From NCBI GenBank assembly GCA_019671135.1, contig JAHRHY010000014.1, positions 680,001 through 744,000 of the forward strand: a DNA stretch of 64,000 bases. Direction: 5' to 3'. Below, one piece after another: positions 10,536 to 20,564 of the stretch. Both the position numbers and the translations under genes were made by a program. This stretch comes from Linnemannia hyalina. Lineage: Eukaryota; Mortierellomycota; Mortierellomycetes; Mortierellales; Mortierellaceae. The notes under the pieces were generated by a model. It had not been told where the DNA came from, did no database searches, and saw nothing but the letters and a program-made list of their open reading frames with translations. How positions within the stretch are numbered: the first letter of the stretch is position 1; each line of letters begins with the position of its first letter.

Positions 10536-13500
10536 ATGACCGGTTTGAGGGTTAGGGATATCATCCTCTTTACGGATGAATTCGACCCTCGTGAACTCGT
10601 CAAGCCGTTCGCGATTCCCTCTGAAAAGGATGAGTGGACAGCAGTTTTCACCGGTGAGGAATTCAAACCCTTTTGGTACACCGAACGAGTCGCCAGGCAA
10701 TCAATGGCAAATGATGTTTGAGAGTGGTTTTCGACACATCCCCCTCAAGAAGGAGAACGCCGACGATCTACTACCAATCCATACGAGGACTCCGGGTTCT
10801 GTTGGTAGACCACCATCGTATGATTGGAGCTTTCGGTTTTGCTGCAGACGACACCGTCCTCCTTCTCAATTGGTAATCAAACGCCCCTCTGTTGGCAACG
10901 ATTGCCCAGTCGAAATCAGGATGCGGAAGCTTCGGGACAAAGATGAAGTACAGGCGGTATACCGTTGGCGCCACAATCATGACGATTCGGCGAAGGCCAG
11001 ATCGAAAATGCCCCTGAGTGGAATCGAGCTTGAGTGGGTCAAAAAAAATGGCTACAGACGGCCTCGACTGGAAGTCGATAAAGGCTCGGCTTCGTTTAGA
11101 CAACTGGTCACTTCGTGCAACATATTAGGTTTATCATTGCTCTCTAGTTAGTCATTCCTTGTCACTCTCTATCATCTCTGACTCACTATGACACTACACC
11201 TAGAAACCTAGTTGACGACTTTGTATATATATTTAGTTGTACCATAGTAATAACATCAATCATCACTGCTTCAACTCTCGTCCCCGTTCTATACTTCTCT
11301 GTCCCAGTCTTCGCCTGTTGCACTTCGTCAGGTAATTTAATCCACTCTTGCCCAATAATCACCTACTCACATTACTTTCTCGCTTTTTTCATCTCGCTAA
11401 ATTGCTGTCATTATAACTTTCATTTGCAATAGCTCGAGGACCAATAATCTCTTCACACGTTGCCTCCCTACCTTTACATGCTGTACGACGACGTTCGAAC
11501 AGTCGTGTACCGCAATCGGACGCAGTTATCTCGAAAGGCGGTCAGCCCCTCGTACAGTGTGAAGCTTTCGCTTGAGCAGATCAAAGACGAAAGTGGTAAA
11601 GCATGTTCAAGGATGAGGCCGCGCAGAACAAAAATCACTACCTTTTTGCTTGGTGTACAAGGTTTCAGCTAAAGATTTGTGGCTCGTTTATATGCATACC
11701 GTTAAATGCCTTAATACCCTCAATGCAAACCTAATGGCATTTTCGTCAAGCACTCTGTAGATCATGAAGGACAACACCACCATTGTGTGTATGGATTCAA
11801 CACATAAAACAGTCAAATAATTGAAGCCAAGCCCGGAAAACGACAAAGTATTTACGTCCGCATACCTATTTATTATTCTCGTCAGGGATCGAAAGTCGCA
11901 AACCGGCATACCGATTGCATTTATGGTATGCAACTCGGAATCAAGGTGAGATTGTGCTCAAATATGTTCTACTGTCCCATTGTAATATAGCCCGAGTTAT
12001 TGAGACTGACTATCCTTATTTTTAATTCTTTTCTTCCTATTCAACACTCTGTTCAATAATAACTATATAATAACAGAATGGTTAACCTGGCTGAAAATTG
12101 ATTGCGAACTGCGAGCTTCCAAGTTTATGGTGGACTGCTCTGTTGCAGAATCCGAAGCCTTAAAGAAAGCATTCCCGCTCCCTCCAATGGAGGTTTATTT
12201 TTGCGCTTTTCATGTGAGACAAGCGTGGGATCGAAAATTGCGAGAACTGCACAATGTAAGTGAAGAATCAAGTGTTGCAAGAAAAGCCAAGTACAAAATC
12301 ACCTGCCAAAGTTGATGCCTTTAATCAGCATATGGCATTTGTACTCATTGGTTCTTTATTTTTTACCTTGGAACCTTTTTCTTCAAAACAAAGATGGAAG
12401 ATAGTGACAGAATGCGCCTTGCTTTGAAAGCCATTCGAAAAGCGGACTCGGAGGCCGCGCTTCAGGAAGCGTGGAGGAAGTTTCAAGCATCATTCCGACA
12501 TGCTAAAAGCTTATCGCCTACATCAGAACTTGGATGGAGCCAACCAAACTGGTCAAATGAGTTCTCTACCTTAGAGAGGTGAGAATTACTGTCTTGTTCC
12601 CATTTGTTTGTGTTTATGTTGTTGAGTGCAAGTAATCTAATTATTACACCTTATTTTATTCATACGATAGAACAACCAGCATATCAATACCAATAACTTG
12701 GTAGAAAGTTGGCACAAAACCATCAAGAGCCAATACTTGGGATATGCGAGGGATCTACGCCCAGATAATCTGTTTTTTTTATTACAAGGATCAGTGGACA
12801 TTGATTTCAGGATCTCATACTACAAGATCAGTCATGGGTTGCAACCCATAACGCTCTCAGAATCCGCCGCGAAAAGAAGAGCAAAGGCAATGGCATTACC
12901 ATTTGTTGATGCCAAGGACATGATTGATGAGATGTTCCCTGACAAAAAGGTACTTGCATTTGCAAACAATCTCTTCCAGTATTCAATGCTGGTAAACAGT
13001 CATCGTGATCATGTTCTAAATTTATCACTCTATTATATTATAATTTCTAGTCAGATCCTTCTCTGGGTCTCATGAGTCGTATTCTGTCAGCACAAATGAG
13101 GATTTCTCATGTCTCTACTCTTGCACTTGCGGCGATTACACGCGGTGCAAGGAGCCTTGTAAGCACATGTATCTTGTGACAAGGATCTACAACGATATAG
13201 AGATCAGCTATGAGGGTGAGCCATCCCTCTCAAAGGAGTCGACCGCAGACGGAAATCAACTTAACGCCTTGTTGGAGACGATTCTTTCGCCTCAGCTCCT
13301 TGTTTTACTGCAGAGACAAAGGGCTGAAAAGAGAGAGGCTGATTTATTGGCCAAAGCGGCCGAGAATGCCCGAGCATTCCGGGACGGCGAGGAACAGTTA
13401 ATGGCCCTCTTCAAGGAGATTTACGAAGTACTTTCGGCTACAAAGAAAAGAAAGTGCTCGTTTCAGTACCTTCAAGAAACGATAGCGTTGCTACACAGCG

Positions 13501-13556
13501 CCTATCTTCAAGTCAAAGGCCTTAATGAGAGTGGTGCAGGGCGAAAGTGCCAGTGA
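10536..13556 (+). pseudogene. Decayed MULE-type transposase with SWIM zinc finger
   Basis: Coding blocks in order: an N-terminal frame from ATG 10536; a block to about 11040 ending SGIELEWVKK; after an 8-A run (11041-11048) the frame must change to read MATDGLDWKSIKARLRL; then YMLYDDVRTVVYRN (about 11480) and the transposase core. The core shows CMDSTHKTV (first Asp, about 11790) followed by an in-frame TAA at 11818-11820, then YLFIILVRDR...GIPIAFM, an exon 12077-12255 with FMVDCSVAES (second Asp) and CAFHVRQAW, an exon 12394-12578, and an exon from 12671 with NNLVESWHKTI (the Glu). The 12578/12671 join does not keep frame. The last exon (13055-13556) has the SWIM finger CTCGDYTRC...CKH and a coiled-coil tail. 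A DDE core, C-x-F-H and SWIM fit a MuDR/MULE transposase. At least three lesions are seen. Terminal inverted repeats were not found by eye. Confidence 0.7.
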
Positions 13557-13944
13557 ATAAACATATTGTGCCAAATGAGTTCCTTCAGCCGATTTTGAAT
13601 GGACAATATTATTATGGTGTCAATTGACAGTGTAAATGCAATCCATATTAGGAAAGATTTCACGCGTAGCTTCAGCCAATAAGAGAATTATGGCGTCCAT
13701 TGTCCTGTACCCCTCCCCCCTCCCTCGCCCGAGTGATGAAATGGAAGAATCTAGGATCGTATTTGTAATCGGTAGCTTTTTATGCCGCAGTCACGGCAAC
13801 ATTTTTTTTCTTGACCCAGCACAGACTCCACCTTCACACTTTTGCAGAAAAGGATCTGATCATTGGTCCCTTTTTCCTTTTGCTTCTTTTCCAATCCCAT
13901 CCCTCATTAGTCCCCTTTGCACCCCCCACAGCAGGATTACAACC
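13557..13944 (+). promoter_or_regulatory. Promoter/leader region of SUP35
   Basis: No gene is seen. The region is pyrimidine-rich toward the ATG at 13945. The upstream frame is open, but the eRF3 N-terminal motif places the start at 13945. Confidence 0.35.
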
Positions 13945-16276
13945 ATGAGCGACCAGAACGACAACGCTTCCCCTCCCACCGCAAAGCTCTCGGGATTGAA
14001 CCTCAACGCCGGCTCATTCGTCCCCCGTGTCGCCGCAAAGGCCTTTGTCCCCTCATGGATGCCGCCACCCGCTGCCGCTGCTCCCCCCGCAGCTGCCGCC
14101 TCTTCGGGAATTGACTTCAACCGCCCTCCTCCTGCCGCAGTCGTCAACAAGACTGTTGAGACCCTTGCCCCTACTTCCTCGGGCATTGACTTCAACCGCC
14201 CTCCTCCTGCCGCAGTCGTCAACAAGACTGTTGAGACCCTTGCCCCTACTTCCTCGGGCATTGACTTCAACCGCCCTCCCCCCGCTGCTGTCGTGAACAA
14301 GACCGTTGAGGACCCCAAACCTGTCACCCCCGCCCCTGTCGTCAAGCCTGCCTCGCCTGCCCCTGCTGCCAAGCCCGCTGCTGCTGCCCCCAAGAAGCCT
14401 TCTGCCCCCAAGGCAGCTGCTCCCCCCGCTGCTGCCCCCGCTGCTGCCCCCGCTGCTGCTGAGGTCGAGGAGGAGGTCGTCGATCAGGAGACTTTGACCG
14501 AGTTCTTTGGAAAGGAGCACATGAACGTCATCTTTATTGGGCACGTCGATGCTGGAAAGTCGACCATGGGTGGACGTATCTTGTAAGTGTGTAGCAGTGA
14601 GACCTATTTCTCATATTTTTTTACCATGGCGCGTCAAACTGGCGCTATTGGCAAAATGCTGGTGCATTTTTTTGACAGTTGTTTTTGTGTGCGGGCAGGG
14701 AACACTAATGCTAAGCCAATGACGACTGAACGTGGACTATCATTTTCCCTAACCGCTTTGTTGCTCCACATTGTTTTCTTCTGTTTTCGGTCGATAGGGA
14801 GGCTTCTGGAATGATTGATCAGAGAACTTTGGAAAAGTACGAGAAGGACGCCAAGGAGGCTGGACGTGACTCCTGGTATTTGTCTTGGGCTTTGGATACC
14901 AACGCCGAGGAGCGTGCCAAGGTACGCCTCTCCTTTTATACGTTTTGGAAACAGGATAACTGCGGATAATTAAGGACGACTGGATACAACGACGTCTCAG
15001 GACAAAACACTGATATCATATACTTGCACGTTTTCTCTGGACGATTGTAGGGTAAGACTGTCGAGTGCGGACGCGCTTACTTCGAGACTGATGTCCGCCG
15101 TTATACCATTTTGGATGCCCCCGGACACAAGACCTATGTTCCCAGCATGATTGGAGGAGCTGCCCAGGCTGACTGTGCCGTCTTGGTCATCTCGGCACGT
15201 AAGGGAGAGTTCGAGACTGGATTCGAAAACGGTGGACAGACCAGGGAGCACGCCCAGTTGGCCAAGAGTGGTGGTGTCAACAAGTTGATTGTTGTCATCA
15301 ACAAGATGGATGACCCCACCGTCCTATGGTCCAAGGAGAGATACGACGAGTGTGTCACAAAGCTGTCGCCTTTCTTGAAGGCCAACGGCTACAACATGAA
15401 GAACGATGTCACCTTCATGCCCGTCTCTGGATACACTGGAGCCAACATCAAGAAGGGAATCGACCCTAAGGACTGCGCCTGGTACAACGGACCTTCGCTG
15501 TTGAACTTCCTCGATACCCTCAAGATTGCCGACCGCAAGCTCAACGCTCCCCTCCGCATGCCCATCAGTGAAAAGTACAAGGACATGGGTACCATTGTTG
15601 TCGGAAAGATTGAGGCCGGTTCGATCAAGAAGGGTGCTCAGCTCGTCATGATGCCCAACTCTGCTAAGGTCGAGGTTCAGCAGATCTACAACGAGCTTGA
15701 GGAGGAGATTCCAATGGCCGCTGTTGGTGATAACATTCGTCTCCGTCTCCGTGGCATCGAAGAAGAAGTACGTATTATTTGCTATTGTTTTCGCGGGAAA
15801 AAGCATGGATGAAGGAGGCAAACAGGATACCATCGTTGTTTTATTGATGACTAACGCAACCTCTGCTACATGATGTTCGTTATTATTAGGATATCCTGAT
15901 TGGTTTCGTCCTCTGCAGCCCTAAGAACCCTATCCACGTTGTTTCCAAGTTTGAGGCACAGCTGGGAATCTTGGATCACAAGAACATTATCTGCGCAGGA
16001 TACACGGCCGTGTTGCATATTCACAACGCGATTGAGGAGATTACGTTATCGGGGTTGATCCACTTGCTCGACAAGAAGACTGGACGCAAGTCGAAGAGGC
16101 CTCCTCAGTTCTTGAAGAAGGGCCAGCAGGGTATTGTGATGATCGAGACCGCAGGACCACTCTGTGTCGAGACCTTTGCTGATTCCCCCCGTATGGGCCG
16201 CTTCACCCTCCGTGACGAGGGCAAGACCATTGCCATTGGAAAGATTACCAAGCTCTACCTTGCCGAGGATGCTTAA
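13945..16276 (+). CDS. SUP35: Peptide chain release factor eRF3 (GTPase)
   Basis: Exons are 13945-14582, 14798-14921, 15051-15767 and 15890-16276. eRF3 works with eRF1 at stop codons in the cytosol, using GTP to drive release. Visible motifs are G1 GHVDAGKST (about residue 200), G3 DAPGH, G4 NKMD and an SGYTGAN loop, followed by the beta-barrel domains with the conserved GTIVVGKIEAGSI and GRFTLRDEGKTIAIG ends. The first 40 residues hold two overlapping PAM2-like motifs (LNLNAGSFVP, then AAKAFVPSW), as in animal eRF3, which bind the MLLE domain of poly(A)-binding protein. The N-terminal region is Pro/Ala-rich with three 25-residue repeats and is not the Gln/Asn-rich prion domain of budding yeast Sup35. 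The protein is about 620 aa, within the family range. Confidence is very high for identity. Confidence 0.97.
14101..14325 (+). repeat. Three tandem 75-bp units within SUP35
   Basis: Units start at 14101, 14176 and 14251, exactly 75 bp apart. Each encodes 25 residues containing SGIDFNRPPPAAVVNKTVE. Units 1 and 2 are almost identical at the DNA level; unit 3 has more silent changes and a different end. In-frame expansion of this kind can change copy number between strains. Confidence 0.9.
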
Positions 16277-17022
16277 ATTACTAAATAGTAGGAGACATGA
16301 TACATTTTTTTCACATAATACAACACAGATTCGTAGATGCAACAGAAAAGAGACATGCCTTTTTTTTTTTTTTTTTTTTTCAAAGTATGAGTGATGGGAA
16401 AGTACCATTTTAAGCACCGCTTTGGAGTTTTGGGATATTTCCTGCTCTCTTTTGTTTTCCCTTTTTCCTTTCTTTTTCTTCCAACAATCATTTTCACCTC
16501 TATGTCCCAGCCATCACACAACAACTTACATAGAGAAGGTTGTTCTTGGATGTGGAGATGAATTTGAAGGCTTGTTATGAGAGAAGGGAGGGGTTTGAGG
16601 CGCGGTTCGGGGGTGCTGCAGGGTTTGAAGCAGTAATACGATGATGATGAGCAGCAGAAGCCGAAGCACATGGTTTGGGGGGGGGTTCATCAGAACAAGT
16701 TGAGGATGATTGAGCAGGAGGAGAGATCGATCCTGGCGAAATCTGGCGTGGATTGGGAACGAGTAAGCGGAATTGGAGCAGAAGCGGGAGGAAAGAGTTG
16801 TAAAGCCGATTGAGAGTCTTGAAAAGCAGGTGGAGCTTTTCAGGGCAGAGATGGAGAGGATTCAGGGGGGGGGGGGGGGGACTACACGAGTTACGGGAGT
16901 TGAGGGATCAGTACCGTCAGAGCACTCGACAACAGCGGCAACAAACCAGGACAATACAACTACAACAATCAACACTTAGCATCAACTAAAGTAGCAATGG
17001 TGCAACCACTCTTCGTCACACA

Positions 17023-17044
17023 CACACACTCTCTCTCTCTCTCT

Positions 17045-17083
<39 letters not shown>

Positions 17084-17105
17084 ACTCACTCACTTACACA
17101 CACAC
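17023..17105. repeat. (CT)n/(CA)n microsatellite tract
   Basis: This is an imperfect run of CT dinucleotides with a few TTTC interruptions, flanked on both sides by CA/ACTC repeats. Confidence 0.85.
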
Positions 17106-17370
17106 ATACAGAACCATACGTTTCATCAGAGGTGACCGGGTGATAGCAATAGTGCAGCAATAGCTTGGGTCTATTCAATGAAAACAAATCTTTTTGCACA
17201 TGCATTGAACGCTCGCAATGTCAACAAACGCGTCCTTGACCCACAACCATCTGTCACGCCACTAAATATGTTATATATCGACGTCGATGTACACTATCGT
17301 CGCTGCTCTTTGAAGCGAGCTAGCACTCCTAGAATGAACGCATCATGACACGACCCCTACTTCTCACTCG

Positions 17371-17380
17371 TATATAAAAG
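17371..17380 (+). promoter_or_regulatory. TATA box of CsbD-type gene copy 1
   Basis: TATATAAAAG lies about 135 bases before the ATG at 17515. The CAACAAC-rich sequence between them looks like a leader. Confidence 0.6.
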
Positions 17381-17514
17381 CACGCCCCGCTCTTTCTTTC
17401 CTCATCAACCACCACCAACCACCACTAATCCAGCACACACCAACTCACAGATACCCAAAACCTCAACTTACAAATACCCAAAACCTCAACTCACAAACAA
17501 AACAACAACCAACA

Positions 17515-17808
17515 ATGTCGAACATCACTGAGAAGGTCACCAACACCGTAAACTCCTATATCGGCGGCGCAAAACAGACGGTCGGCGAGACCATCGGAAA
17601 CACCAACCTTGCTGCCTCGGGAGTCCAGCAGAAGGCTCAAGCCGACGCTGCCACAGAGGCAGCCACCGCCAAGGCCCACTCTGAGGGTCTCGGACACAAG
17701 GCCCAGGGAGGGGTCCAGCAGAATGTTGGATCCTTGACAGGGAACACTAGTATGGAGGCGCGTGGACATGCTAATGAGGCTCGCGGCGATATTCAGCGTA
17801 ACGTCTAG
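17515..17808 (+). CDS. CsbD-type small stress protein, copy 1 (97 aa)
   Basis: This is an intronless 97-aa hydrophilic protein, rich in Ala, Gln, Gly and Asn. Its core GGAKQTVGETIGN...QKAQADAA...GHKAQGGVQQNVGSLTGNTSMEARGHANEARGDI is the pattern of the CsbD family. Bacterial CsbD is a general stress protein. Fungal members include the Ustilago Hmp1-type protein annotated as binding mismatched or cruciform DNA (known from the family; function here is inferred). It is the most divergent of the four tandem copies: it has TEAATAKAHSEGLG where the others have QKAADAKTNAEGVG, and is three residues longer. Its own TATA box and leader indicate independent transcription. Confidence 0.85.
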   Translation: MSNITEKVTNTVNSYIGGAKQTVGETIGNTNLAASGVQQKAQADAATEAATAKAHSEGLGHKAQGGVQQNVGSLTGNTSMEARGHANEARGDIQRNV

Positions 17809-18371
17809 AGTGGTAGATCTTGCAGGATGACTTTTTTCGTCGTCCGCATGCTTGATTTCTTTTTCAGTTGGCCGCCTTCCCCCCACCTTCCCTTTAATGA
17901 GCTAATTCCGAACTTGAACCCACACACAACCCTTACCTTCGTTCCCCTTCCACTAATCCCTCCTTCGTCATTATTCTGAGATCTCGACGAGCGAATGGAA
18001 GTGCTCCATTTCGACCCCCCCCCATTCATGCAAATATATTTTTTTGTCTCATGATGATCAACAGCTCGAAGGTCGTATCAACTTTGAGGCATTGGGCAAG
18101 AGAAAAAAGGGGCTGCTGGATGTACCAATCCACTCCTTCATCTTTTGGTCTTACATCACTTGGATCAAGGTCCTCCATGGTGGTCACTTTGTGAACAGGA
18201 GTGGGGCCTACATGAACTCTAAATTAATTACGACATGATGCGTCATTTTTCTCTTGTGTCACGAGAAAAATATTCAGATAAATAGCTGCACGCACTCTCG
18301 TTTCTTGCCACCAACAACAAACCTCACCAAACACACAACCACACAACCATAACAACACTTTCTAGCCAACA
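17809..18371. other. Spacer and promoter of CsbD copy 2
   Basis: No gene is seen. Before copy 2 there is a Gcn4/CRE-like site TGCGTCAT (about 18239) and a weak TATA-like AGATAAATAG (about 18276), followed by a CAAC-rich leader. Confidence 0.45.
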
Positions 18372-18656
18372 ATGACCGAAAGACTCTCCAACACCGCAAG
18401 CTCCTATATGGGAGGCGCCAAGCAAACCATCGGCGAGACTATCGGAAACACCGACCTTGCCGCATCTGGTGCCCAGCAGAAGGCCCAGGCCGATGCCGCC
18501 CAGAAGGCCGCCGATGCCAAGACCAACGCCGAGGGTGTCGGCCACAAGGTCCAGGGTCAAGTCCAGCAGAACGTTGGATCGATGACAGGAAACACTAGCA
18601 TGGAGGCTCGCGGCCATGCTAATGAGACTCGTGGCGATCTCGAGCGCAAGATCTAA
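18372..18656 (+). CDS. CsbD-type small stress protein, copy 2 (94 aa)
   Basis: This intronless gene has the same layout as its neighbours: MTERLSNTASSYMGGAKQT at the start, and the CsbD core ending in TRGDLERKI. It differs from copies 3 and 4 at only a handful of positions, such as GQVQQNVGSM and NETRGDL. The gene sits 563 bp after copy 1 and 791 bp before copy 3, all on the plus strand, so the array arose by tandem duplication. The upstream region does not carry the 22-bp dyad seen before copies 3 and 4, so regulation may differ. Confidence 0.85.
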   Translation: MTERLSNTASSYMGGAKQTIGETIGNTDLAASGAQQKAQADAAQKAADAKTNAEGVGHKVQGQVQQNVGSMTGNTSMEARGHANETRGDLERKI

Positions 18657-19086
18657 AACCCCTGTCGGCCCCTCTTCCCAGAGCGCGGACCTGGTCCCGC
18701 AAGACCTGTTGCTTTTTTTCGCGTTTTCAAATCAGTAAGCAATTTGTAAATAAACTCTCTTCTCTTTACTTCATATCGTTTTTTTTATGAGTGTGCATGA
18801 AATGCTGCAGGACGAAGACGAGAAGGACAGTGAAAGAGGACAAGTTTACTCTATAACCCAGGGGGGGGGGGGGAATGGAACGCGCTGTGATATGACCTTG
18901 TTTGCTTCGTTCCTCGCAAAGGAACATTGCACTGTGTGATCTTGAACGAACAAAAACCAATCATACCAAGGTTTTTTTTCTGAGTGAGCTCAAGGGCGAG
19001 ACCAATATATGCGAGACATTAAAGGGGTGACCCACATCGATAGGTTGTGGACCCTGCACCGTGAACCAATCCTCGAACGTGACAAT

Positions 19087-19341
19087 CCGTGTGTGTGATG
19101 ACCAAATCGCCCCCTTGTTGTCTTGCGTTCTTTTTGTCCATTTTTACGTATGTACACGCGTACGTAGAAAGAGGAAGTTGCTGAGGGTGGGAGGTGGTCG
19201 CCGTCGTTTTAATTATGTCACACGGGATTCAGTGAACCCGCGTCTAGACGACCCCTTAGACGAAAGAGTGACCTCATAACAGTGTAATGATAATAGTTAC
19301 CCACCTCACCTTACGCGATTCCTCAAAAACTGAATATAAAA
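19087..19341 (+). promoter_or_regulatory. Promoter block of CsbD copy 3, homologous to that of copy 4
   Basis: Shared ordered elements are ACCAAATCGCC, the 22-bp dyad (19145-19166), TTTTAATTATGTCACAC (about 19207), GTAATGATAATAGTTACCCACC (19285 region, given in part), and TATAAAA (19335-19341). The matching block before copy 4 is 20199-20464. A CCCCT stress-element-like site lies at about 19251. Confidence 0.75.
19145..19166. promoter_or_regulatory. 22-bp dyad element upstream of CsbD copy 3
   Basis: The half-sites TACGTA and TACGTA are separated by 10 bp, and the spacer is itself partly symmetric (TGTACACGCG). The counterpart before copy 4 keeps the length and the symmetry with changed outer bases. 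Confidence 0.6.
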
Positions 19342-19447
19342 GTGTCGGCTTCCCGCACCTTTTCTTTCCTCTCATCAACAACCAACACAATCACACTCAA
19401 CTCTACCCAACCCAACCCAACCCAACCCAAACACACATTACTCCAAC

Positions 19448-19732
19448 ATGACCGACAGAATCTCCAACACCGCAAACTCCTATATGGGAGGCGCCAAGCA
19501 AACCATCGGCGAGACCATCGGAAACACCAACCTCGCTGCCTCGGGAGCCCAGCAGAAGGCCCAGGCCGATGCCGCCCAGAAGGCCGCCGATGCCAAGACC
19601 AACGCCGAGGGCGTCGGCCACAAGGTCCAGGGTGGAGTCCAGCAGAACGTTGGGTCCATGACCGGAAACACTAGCATGGAGGCCCGTGGCCACGCCAACG
19701 AGGTCCGCGGCGATATCGAGCGCAAGGTCTAA
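19448..19732 (+). CDS. CsbD-type small stress protein, copy 3 (94 aa)
   Basis: This is an intronless CsbD-family protein, starting MTDRISNTANSYMGG and ending VRGDIERKV. It is nearly identical in the core to copies 2 and 4 (QKAADAKTNAEGVGHKVQG is shared by all three). The codons end mostly in G or C, which is common in highly expressed fungal genes. A strong TATA box (19335) about 110 bp upstream and a CAAC-rich leader suggest high inducible expression. The role in stress protection or structured-DNA binding is inferred from the family only. Confidence 0.87.
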   Translation: MTDRISNTANSYMGGAKQTIGETIGNTNLAASGAQQKAQADAAQKAADAKTNAEGVGHKVQGGVQQNVGSMTGNTSMEARGHANEVRGDIERKV

Positions 19733-20198
19733 CTTTCGAGCGACGCACGCACAACACCCGGTCTTCAGGGAACCAGCACCTTTTTGTATATAATAAAACC
19801 ATTATTTTTTTCAGCCTACCTTTTTTTTTTCTCAAGTGTATATTGAATGTTGAGCTGTGGGTATGTCAATGAAGAGACAAGAGAATCAAGAAAGATGGGC
19901 GAGCAATAAACCATAAAAAACGAGACAGAGCTGTGAAGGCCTTGAGTTGCAACCTACGCAGTACACTTTACCGCATAATCACCACTGCTTCGTAACAAAG
20001 AACAAGATAAGTTGGTTCAGGCACACCTTTGTACGCGCCTTCATTATCTTTTAGTGAACAAGGCTAACCAAATCGACCTTAGCGCACGATACGAGTGCGG
20101 AATGCATGTGAGAGCAAGCCAAGCCATGACCAGTTGTATCCAAGATACGAACCATTTCAAGGGTCGATCGATCGGGCATATCCCGCATCGACAACCGA

Positions 20199-20464
20199 AT
20201 GACCAAATCGCCGAATCGCGTCTTGTCTATTTTCACGTATGTGCATCTGTACGTGGAAAAGGGCGAAGTTGCAAGAAGGGTGAGAAAGAGCCCCGGGCGG
20301 TTTCCCCTCAATTTTAATTATGTCACACTGATATCATTCGATGATCCCATCTCTTTGACAATACAGGACTCCATTGTAGATGTGTGATATCATTACATTG
20401 TAATGGTAATGGTTACCCACCCTCACCATCTTCAATGATACCTTCTCCAAAAACGAATATAAAA
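20199..20464 (+). promoter_or_regulatory. Promoter block of CsbD copy 4, homologous to that of copy 3
   Basis: It carries GACCAAATCGCC, the 22-bp dyad (20234-20255), TTTTAATTATGTCACAC (about 20311), GGTAATGGTTACCCACC (about 20405) and TATAAAA (20458-20464), in the same order as before copy 3. The insert between the TGTCAC box and the TTACCC box is longer here. Confidence 0.75.
20234..20255. promoter_or_regulatory. 22-bp dyad element upstream of CsbD copy 4
   Basis: The half-sites CACGTA and TACGTG are separated by 10 bp. Relative to copy 3, the outer T has become C and the matching outer A has become G, so the dyad is preserved by paired changes. Confidence 0.6.
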
Positions 20465-20564
20465 GACACAACTTCCTGTACTGTACCTTTCTTTTCTATC
20501 ATCAACACCAAACACAACCGCAGTCTCCCCAACACAACCCAAACACATAAACACTACTCCAACA

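Larger units (their letters stand above)
16277..17514. other. Intergenic with coding-like fragments, poly-T and poly-G runs
   Basis: A long T run lies at 16361-16380 and a 16-G run at 16865-16880. Between 16550 and 16980 on the plus strand, short helical-looking frames occur (NLKACYERREGFEARFGG; LRMIEQEERSILAKSG; KPIESLEKQVELFRAEMERIQ). They sit in different frames with stops between them, so they may be a gene relic; I do not call a gene. The last 140 bases are the promoter of the first CsbD-type gene. Confidence 0.4.
18657..19447. other. Spacer and promoter of CsbD copy 3
   Basis: It contains a 13-G run at 18861-18873 and, from about 19087, the promoter block shared with copy 4. The leader holds a (CCCAA)n repeat at about 19407-19428. 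No gene is seen. Confidence 0.5.
19733..20564. other. Spacer and promoter of CsbD copy 4
   Basis: No gene is seen. The second half (from 20199) is the promoter block homologous to the one before copy 3. Confidence 0.5.

Noticed and set aside
13860..14544. Long antisense frames opposite the SUP35 N-terminus
   Set aside because: They are shadows of the Pro/Ala-rich and 25-residue repeats; SUP35 is certain on the plus strand.
16773..16979. 69-codon frame ending in Thr/Asn repeats
   Set aside because: It has no ATG in good position, passes through a 16-G run and is preceded by an in-frame stop; kept only as a possible relic.
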